A stretch of 64,000 nt of DNA. Origin: Serripes groenlandicus (lineage: Eukaryota; Mollusca; Bivalvia; Cardiida; Cardiidae). Made by a program: the position numbers and the translations under genes. Where the stretch lies: positions 141,501 to 205,500 of the forward strand of contig JASEVX010000130.1 in NCBI GenBank assembly GCA_031761405.1, in the 5' to 3' direction. The notes beneath the pieces are model-generated. The model made no database searches, had not been told where the DNA came from, and saw only the letters and a list, made by a program, of their open reading frames with translations. Numbering within the stretch: the first letter of the stretch is position 1; the number at the start of each line of letters is the position of its first letter. Shown one piece after another: positions 57,710 to 64,000 of this stretch.

Positions 57710-58085
57710 AATATAACAAACCGTTGAAGGGTTTTCCATCAAGGACTGACTACCCTTTTGAATCTATTAGTCAAGCAAATAGTCTAGCTGCGAACAGCGC
57801 CTTTTGCAAATTTAAACATGAGTATTAAATTATTAATAAAACATTATATCATAATTAAAATACTAATAATGGCTTAATTAAGCAAAGAAGTGTACTATTT
57901 ACATTTCTCTAAAATCCAAATGTTAAGGTTTTAAATAATTCATTCACTTAATCTCGAATATTCGAAGAAAATCGAAGTTAGATCATTATATTCGAGATGT
58001 TATATTTGCGGCTAGTGAAGAACACGATGATCAACATTCGAATCCGTGTTGAAGTTCTGCCTGTCTAATTATAATTGATGACAGT
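57710..58085. other. No recognisable feature
   Basis: AT-rich with a TTCGAATATTCGAAG-like stretch near 57955; no gene or repeat identified. Confidence 0.45.
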
Positions 58086-58262
58086 TTAAACCCTTTCCCA
58101 CATACAACCAATCTGCAGCAGACGACTTCTTTGATAACATTAAGGCAAACATATTAAAAATGTCTGTAAATGAAGGTATCATTAATAAATAGATTTGAAA
58201 GGAGTGTTGCACTTTCATCTTTTTGTAATAATGTTTTAGCATAGAGTCCGCAACAGATGCGT
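58086..58262. mobile_element. Family-a MITE, 5' arm preserved
   Basis: TTAA 58086-58089, ACCCTTTCCCACATACAACC, CTGCAGCAGACGACTTC, TTTGTAATAATGTTTTAGC, CCGCAACAGATGCG. The core hairpin is lost and the right terminus is absent. Confidence 0.75.
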
Positions 58263-58520
58263 TAATATACGTCAGCATCGACACTGTTTGTCAAATGATC
58301 AAAATAACCCTCCAAAAACGTTTACGAAGCAGTCTATATATGGATACAGGAAGTATGAATGTGAATGCATTTGTCGCAAATATCCAACAACTTCACTGCG
58401 CTTGAGCACGCTACGTTTCTAATTCCATTGCAAACTCAGACAAATACCACTTTATTTTAACCCCTTCCCGCTTGCAGACGCATTTCCGAACACGTGTTTT
58501 GTCTCCGTGATATAACTGAC

Positions 58521-58745
58521 ATGAGCCGTCCCGCGGGAAAACCAACATTGTGGCCTCTGCGTAATGTTTCGACCTTGATTAGCCTGCGCAGTCCGCGCAG
58601 ACTGAACCGGGCCGACACATTCCGTCTCAGGGGGATAGAGGTATAGAGTAATGATTCTTGAAACAGAAAATCCACAGGATGCCAAAAGTGTCTGTCCGAG
58701 TAAGCCTGCGCAACATGCTTAGTCTGATCCGGATCGCCACACAGC
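58521..58745 (+). mobile_element. T-family element, right end truncated
   Basis: GAGCCGTCCCGCGGGAAAAC, CAACATTGTGGCCTCTGCG, ATTAGCCTGCGCAGTCCGCG, GGGCCGACACATTCCGTCTC, ATGATTCTTGAAACAGAAAA, CATGCTTAGTCTGATCCGG, then ATCGCCACACAGCG, which is not the family's right end. A TTAACCCCTTCCCGCTTGCAG family-a fragment precedes it (58459-58490). Unit 3 has the same truncated form at 63715. Confidence 0.85.
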
Positions 58746-58934
58746 GTTTCACTGCCTATCAATCCTCGGATAACAGTCTGTTTACGGAGGAAGGAAATCA
58801 GTCGTAATCGCCTTTAATCACAAAACAGACGAACATTTCGTGCGTATCTTTCTGACTGCCTTAATAAAAAAGGGTGTCTAATGATCGATACACATGAATC
58901 CATCTCCAGTCTCGCCCATTCATGTCAAATCTTT

Positions 58935-59150
58935 TTGGGGTTCAATTAATTGGGGTTAAAAGCCGTTTTAAACATTTTTTCATTCGTATCACGGCGGCCA
59001 GTTCACCTACTCCCGTATGCCATTGCTTTCTCACGACAGTTCTCCAAACAACAGGCATCCTATGCAACTGGCTTCTTTTCCACATACACCGTTAGCCCAT
59101 TGGTGGTAGACGAATGACGCTTATCGCCTTGACATTGCATCAAAAGTCTG
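58935..59150 (-). mobile_element. SINE (type A), head missing
   Basis: Minus strand 3' end AACGGCTTTTAACCCCAATT, GGCCGCCGTGATACG, CTACCACCAATGGGC; stops before the tRNA head, near TTGATGCAATGTCAAGG. Confidence 0.8.
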
Positions 59151-59340
59151 GGAACACTGTTTAACTACAAATAAAGCAACAGCACCCGGATTGTGAAGGA
59201 ATGACGGGCGACGAAGGTACATTATGTGATTCATTTTCTCATGTCTGTTGGCAATGTAAACTATCAGGAATTGTCAGGCAATGATAATCCGTTCCCTTTC
59301 TTCACTTGAAACCATACCATGTTTTTCTAAATTTCTAGCC

Positions 59341-59600
59341 CAACCTCGGTAGCTCAGTCGGTAGCGACGCGGGCTGTCAATCCAGGGGTTATTAGTTCGA
59401 ATCCTAGCTAGGCCAACATTCTTTCCGACGTTTGACAACAGTCACTGTGACAAGCGTCATTCGTCTTCCACCAATGGGTTATCAGTCTATTTGGAAAAGC
59501 AGCCAGTTGCTTGGAAAGAATGTTGTATGAAGACATTGTGTGAGAAAGCCAAGAAACGTATGAGTTGGTGAACTGGCAGCCGTCATATGACTGAAGAATT
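59341..59600 (+). mobile_element. tRNA-derived SINE (type A), full head
   Basis: A perfect A box TAGCTCAGTCGG (59350-59361) and B box AGTTCGAATCC (59394-59404) lie in a tRNA-like head whose presumptive anticodon loop reads CTGTCAA (GTC, Asp-like; inference). Body: ACATTCTTTCCGACGTTTGA, CGTCTTCCACCAATGGG, GAAGACATTGTGTGAGAAAG, then GGCAGCCGTCATATGACTGA. The usual 3' end is cut at the start of unit 3 (59601). Confidence 0.85.
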
Positions 59601-59654
59601 ATAGCCCCAGTGTTGTTCCGCACAATAACCGTGGGACAGTCCTTTACTGCGTTC

Positions 59655-59811
59655 CCGGCTATAACACGCTTTCTGACGACTTTTGAAATCAGTATTAATA
59701 ATTTCTCCATTTGCCACAATGATTTCAACTCTATTCAATAATGACCATATTAATGTTGAGATGTTTTCAAAGTCGTCTGCTGCAAATGTGTTGTATGTGG
59801 GAGAGGGTTAA
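59655..59811. mobile_element. Family-a MITE, first of a fused pair, unit 3
   Basis: ACACGCTTTCTGACGACTTTT, AATTTCTCCATTTGCCACAAT, CAAAGTCGTCTGCTGCAAATG, TTAA 59808-59811. Same arrangement as 51640-51795. Confidence 0.8.
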
Positions 59812-59955
59812 ACCCTTTCCCAATAACAGACGCTTTCTAGAGCCTCTGTAGCAGATGACACTTGAAAAACTTGTGGCAAAATATAAGAAAAATGCTCATG
59901 ATGAGCAATTTCGCATTTTGCAACCTTTTATAGATATTTTCCTTACGGTGTGTAT
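59808..59955. mobile_element. Family-a MITE, second of a fused pair, unit 3
   Basis: TTAA then ACCCTTTCCCAATAACAGACG, CTTTCTAGAGCCTCTGTAGC, ATGCTCATGATGAGCAATTTC; right arm missing as in unit 2. Confidence 0.78.
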
Positions 59956-60734
59956 TGAGAGGCTACTATAACTCAGTGCTGATCGAGACAAATAAGAAAA
60001 CACGAACCCTTTCCCGTTTGGTAAATTTATGGTTTACATAACGGAAAGTATTATAATTACAGATAGACAAATAAACATCTATGCCATTCTTTTAATTATA
60101 CTTTAAATAATTCGATACAGTGCCATCTTTTGCAAAATATAATGTTTTATACACATGCTAAATAAGATAAGATACGTTGTTCCCTCTCCCATTCTGTGAT
60201 ACATTTGACATAGCTTAATATAAATTGATGAACACTATCAAATACCAAGCTTTAACAGCGTGTATATGCAGGATGGTATTGGTGAACTGGTAAATACAAT
60301 TTACAAAAGTTTCTTAAAGTCGATGAACTCCAGATGGAGATTTAACATTTTAAATATTGAAACTTTGGAAAATATTGCTAAAAGTGACAATAAAGTAAGT
60401 AATAAATAATTCAAAACTATTTTGGCAGAAATGTTGAAAAAAAGTCAATTGAAAGTCACAAACTATTGCTTACTTGGTATGTCTACCCAGTATAAATGAA
60501 GCATTAACGATCGATATTTATATTTTTAATGTACTGGAAAGAGAAATTATTACACTAATTTTGTTTCAGAATTAGGATTCTAATATTTCAAGACAACCTT
60601 TGGACAGTTTTAAAACTTGGACTTTTTTATATATAATCTGGATGTCAACACCTTTAAAGTCGCTAATAATAGAACTACATGTATGTATGGGTAGAGTGAC
60701 ATACAAACGAGCCGTATCAAATGCATTGAGTGTT

Positions 60735-60885
60735 TACAGCGAACGAGCAATGGCACCTACATTTCCATTGTTTACCAAAGAAAAATGATTTAACTCTTTT
60801 AAAGACTTTATTGCAAGGTGATTAACCTTGGTAACAAAATACCAATTTTAGTTACAACCGTTTCACGCCAAGGCCACGATATGTG
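60735..60885. mobile_element. Partial copy of the 57446-type foldback element
   Basis: Begins inside the central palindrome (GCGAACGAGCAATGGCACCT), then TTTACCAAAGAAAAATGATT, and ends TTACAACCGTTTCACGCCAAG + GCCACGA. It replaces the stretch that in unit 2 holds a family-a MITE. Confidence 0.75.
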
Positions 60886-61324
60886 CGAGCAGTGCATACC
60901 AATGCTAGGTTGCCACATCGAACAGTTCCACCAGATCCTTCAGTGTTTACATGCATGTAATAAAGTCCAACATGCAAACCTTTGGCCTAAAACTAGAAGT
61001 GTAGCCCCGATGGTATTCCACCGTTGTAACTTTTTAATGATAGCCAACCGGATAGTCGATAATGGCCCAAATTGCTAGACGTTCTACAATTGTGTGTGTA
61101 CTTTAACTTTGCGTGATTTGTCATGATAAATGTCCAGACTTATGTATCTAATATCTTATAACCTATTACAAAACGGACTATGTGCGGGAATGAACACGAT
61201 GTTTCGGGACAGACATTACGAGCCGAGGTCTTTAATGAATTTCTTCATTTGCTTTGTACATATTTCATTTGTTTGTATATTAGTATGGTATGTTATGCCA
61301 TTTCTACATTATTTTGTCAGTAAT

Positions 61325-61512
61325 ATGACGGCGTTTTCTGGATAGGTTACCAGTTCTACTGGTCATTTCTCCCTATACCAACTACTCATTCGCCATGCTT
61401 ACTCAACAATCCTGAGCGCGAAGGAGGGAAATTCATTACTTCAAGTTTTAATAAGGGTATGACCGGCTGGGGATCGAACAGGTGACCTATAGTGTTGTTC
61501 CCAATAACAAAA
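61325..61512 (-). mobile_element. SINE type B, minus strand, unit 3
   Basis: Counterpart of 53600-53790: GACCGGCTGGGGATCGAACAG in plus orientation, TCCTGAGCGCGAAGGAGGG, TACCAGTTCTACTGGTCATT. Confidence 0.8.
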
Positions 61513-62274
61513 AATGAAAACCGTCCGAACGTTGTGAGTCACGTCATATGTAAAATGACCTTCCCGATTTGGTGACTAGTGAAGATCCACAACTGTGCAG
61601 TCTGATCAGGATCTGCCTTGTTCGCTATCTAGTCATGTAAGCATCCTAGAAACCTATGAAAGGCACGCTTGACTTGATATACTACAAGTATACAAGTATG
61701 CACTTTGATCGTTATTGCCATTTACTTCAAAAACTCTGAAAGTCTGCTTTCGTGTGACGTCGCTCAAAAATCAATGTAAGTTTCTGCCCTTGTGATCGTA
61801 AAAACTTACTTTTCAAGTACATGTATTCCAATTTGTCATTAATTTCAAAACAAGTAGATATTCCGGTTTCTAGCGACTCAGTTCAAAGGTTATATTGTTA
61901 AATGTTATTGAATATATATATAGTTTAACGTCAAGACGTTAGACCCTCTTAAAAGCGTTGCTACACTGATGAATATTGCATTGTTATTTCATCAGATGTT
62001 TTGGGAAGGCTGAATTTCCCTAGCTGACACAATGCATTATAAACTTCATTAATACAATATAATATGTCTGCTCTCGGTGCATGAAATTTCATCAAAATCT
62101 CCAAAGGATTCCAATTAACGATTATTTATTCCACCGACAAGGCTGAAATAGCTATATTGTATATAGCAGAATATTCGATAAGGGAAAGTAAACTGGACGT
62201 TGCCCTACAACTTGTCTCTCGTAACTAAAGTAAACTCTATGTTGTGGTTTTCACTAAGGGTCAAATAAAAATTC

Positions 62275-62403
62275 TAGAACATCGAAAACGCCCCTTATCT
62301 AGGTCCTTGTACATACCGTCATTTTGTTTTTCGTTTTTTATTCTTACTCAAGAAAAACGAAAGACGAAATGATGGTATATATACGGGCCTAACTAGAGCT
62401 CTG
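62275..62403. mobile_element. Foldback element with hairpin, unit 3
   Basis: Counterpart of 54525-54645: CCCCTTATCTAGGTCCTTGTA, CATACCGTCATTTTGTTTTTC, GAAAGACGAAATGATGGTAT, CTAACTAGAGCTCTG. Confidence 0.8.
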
Positions 62404-62741
62404 AAATTATAGATTCCATTTTAGATTCGTGATTGTTTCAGTTTGTACAAAATGTTCGTCAAGTTACAGCGCATCTGTTAACGAAGTATGTCCGCCTTTT
62501 TAAGGCTCATCGTTATTCAAATACGTCAACATCTGATTATGTTTGTAATGTTGAGAACTTGTCGCGTACAAGAGTGGTTACTCTTGCTAACACTTTTCCG
62601 AGTTAGCAGCGTCTTTAAAACAAACAGCTAACCCACTAGTATGCGGGTAATAACTTAAACTCCACTGGAAGGGACTGTTTGTAAGTAGGTTGGTAAGTAG
62701 GTTAGTATTCCGTATACGCCGTGTTCAATATGTGTCTGTCG

Positions 62742-62968
62742 AAGTTCTTTTCCACAAACTACAAATCCGCAGCAGATGCCTTTGAAAACCTATTTTCATA
62801 ATTGTGTAAAATATGAGTAAATGATAGACTTATAATTGACTAGATTAGAAAACAGTGTGGCTAAAAAAGAAATTGCTCATTAGGGGCAATTCTTCTTTTT
62901 GCTGCACTATTTTCAAATGTCGTCTGTTGCATCGGCATCAGAAAGCGTCTTTATATGGGAAAGGGTTA
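62742..62968. mobile_element. Family-a MITE, unit 3
   Basis: GTTCTTTTCCACAAACTACAA, CGCAGCAGATGCCTTTGAAA, core GAAATTGCTCATTAGGGGCAA, TCGTCTGTTGCATCGGCATC, ATATGGGAAAGGG, TTAA 62965-62968. Confidence 0.83.
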
Positions 62969-63374
62969 AGAAGTATTTGAACGGATATTGAACTGGTATT
63001 AAGCACATATAAGTTTATCTGTCTGGTGATATATTATTGTCAATCCCATCACATCACGTTATGCTAACTTACTCACTCTCATAACATCATATTTAGTTTC
63101 AGACAAAAATCGCGAGACAGTATCCAAAACATAGTGGCCACAATTTTAACGAGAATTTGTTGAAGGTATCTAAATTGGTCAAATTTGGTTAACAATGTCT
63201 TTTCCGTCTACGTTTTCAAAACAGTATAAACTAGAGCTGCGTTTAGCGAGTATTGCATATGCGTACAGTGTATACTCATTTGTTCTTAATGGCACTAAAG
63301 CCTCCGCTCTCCGCCTTAGTGCAATTAAGTCCTAAATTCATATGTTGACAAAAACACTAAAGGTGAAGCCCTTA

Positions 63375-63530
63375 GAGCTTACCACACCCATATAGGAGAG
63401 TTATTGATTATGGTACAATAAAAGTGAAGTTCCAAGAGCTTACCACACCCATTTAGGAGAGTTATTAATTATGGTACAATAAAAGTGAAGCTCCAAGAGC
63501 TTACCACACCCATTTAGGAGAGTTGTTGAC
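63375..63530. repeat. 61-bp tandem repeat, about 3 copies
   Basis: GAGCTTACCACACCCAT at 63375, 63436 and 63497, with TTATTGATTATGGTACAATA between. Unit 2 has two copies. Confidence 0.93.
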
Positions 63531-63714
63531 ATCCAAAAACGTTTACGATGCAGTCTATATATGGATACAGGAAGTATGAATGCGAATGCATTTGTCGCAA
63601 ATATCCAACAACTTCATTGCGCTTGATCACGCGACGTTTCTAATTCCATTGCAAAATCAGACAAATACCATTTCAATTTAACCCCTTCCCGCTTGCATAA
63701 AGTAAAATAATAAT

Positions 63715-63935
63715 ATGATCCGTCCTGCGAGAAAACCAACAGTATGGCCTCTGCGTAATGTATTGACCCAGATCAGTCTGTGCAGTCCGCGCATACTGAT
63801 CCGGGCCGTCACATTCCGTCTCCGGGGGATAGAGGTATAGAGTAATGATTCCTGAAACAGAAAATCCACAGGATGCCAAAAGTGTCTGTCCGGGTAAGCC
63901 TGCGCAGCATGCTTAGTCTGATCCGGGTCGCCACA
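63715..63935 (+). mobile_element. T-family element, right end truncated, unit 3
   Basis: GATCCGTCCTGCGAGAAAAC, GTAATGTATTGACCCAGATC, GGGCCGTCACATTCCGTCTC, ATGATTCCTGAAACAGAAAA, GCATGCTTAGTCTGATCCGG, then TCGCCACACAGCG as in 58521-58745. Two minus-strand frames (68, 92 codons) match those in the other copy only because the element is duplicated. Confidence 0.85.
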
Positions 63936-64000
63936 CAGCGTTTCACTGCCTATCAATCCCCGGATACCAGTCTGTTTACGGAGGAAATCTGTCGTAATCG

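Larger units (their letters stand above)
51592..58798 (+). repeat. Segment repeated as unit 3 (59601-64000)
   Basis: 51592-55430 matches 59601-63150 closely, and 58312-58798 matches 63533-64000. The copy spanning 55530-58310 (2.8 kb) is absent from unit 3. At 52700-53157 unit 2 has a family-a MITE where unit 3 has a foldback fragment. The match starts at TATAGCCCCAGTGTTG, at the end of the SINE in unit 3. Confidence 0.85.
59601..64000 (+). repeat. Segmental duplication, unit 3 (partial, runs off the window)
   Basis: Repeats 51592-55430 (as 59601-63150) and 58312-58798 (as 63533-64000). It therefore lacks 2.8 kb of unit 2. A run from about 63150 to 63530, with the 61-bp repeat, joins the two parts. 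No gene was found. Confidence 0.85.

Noticed and set aside
59341..59412. tRNA gene (Asp-like)
   Set aside because: A and B boxes are good, but the head continues into a SINE body repeated elsewhere and acceptor-stem pairing is not convincing.

Overview
The window looks like non-coding, repeat-dominated DNA from an invertebrate nuclear genome. It is AT-rich and has no long open reading frame. It carries tRNA-derived SINEs, a decayed LINE, many short inverted-repeat elements (MITEs), elements with about 165-bp internal repeats like those of bivalve molluscs, and large minisatellite arrays. A bivalve is the best fit; a heterodont such as Dreissena is a guess from the style of the repeats and was not checked. 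I can support no host protein gene, and no RNA gene apart from tRNA-like SINE heads. The only protein signal I trust is a broken LINE reverse transcriptase at 19674-21150.

Layout. 1-1232 is a 53-bp minisatellite. 1290-8253 is a scatter of MITEs, SINE pieces and old duplicates. 9331-15585 is a 35-bp satellite, about 130 monomers with higher-order structure, broken by a 1.4-kb insertion at 13953-15346. 15586-24090 is AT-rich DNA with a ~130-bp tandem repeat, a SINE piece, the LINE pseudogene, an AATAC microsatellite, paired TTAA-flanked MITEs and a hAT-like MITE.

From about 24.1 kb to the end, the window is a tandem segmental duplication. Unit 1 (about 24165-42715) joins head-to-tail to unit 2 (about 42716-54446). 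A third, partial copy (59601-64000) repeats 51592-58798. The units are collinear but differ by clean insertions and by tandem-repeat length, so each shows the empty or single-copy state of features in another. At five places unit 1 holds a tandem array (about 30x59 bp, 6x48, 3x47, 3x32, 2x98) where unit 2 holds one copy. Two elements with about 165-bp internal repeats (37122-38249, 39249-40554) are present only in unit 1. A SINE with an 11-bp target duplication (47957-48211) is present only in unit 2.

Mobile families recognised by comparison inside the window: (a) a TTAA-flanked, piggyBac-like MITE with a central hairpin, over 15 copies; (b) a GAGCCGTCCC-ended inverted-repeat element of about 260 bp, here called T; (c) a foldback MITE ending in AGAGCTCTAGATAAGGGG; (d) two tRNA-derived SINE types; (e) elements with terminal hairpins and AGAG...GAGCTAA ends, probably Helentron/Pearl-like; (f) hAT-like MITEs. 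Family names are inferred from structure only.
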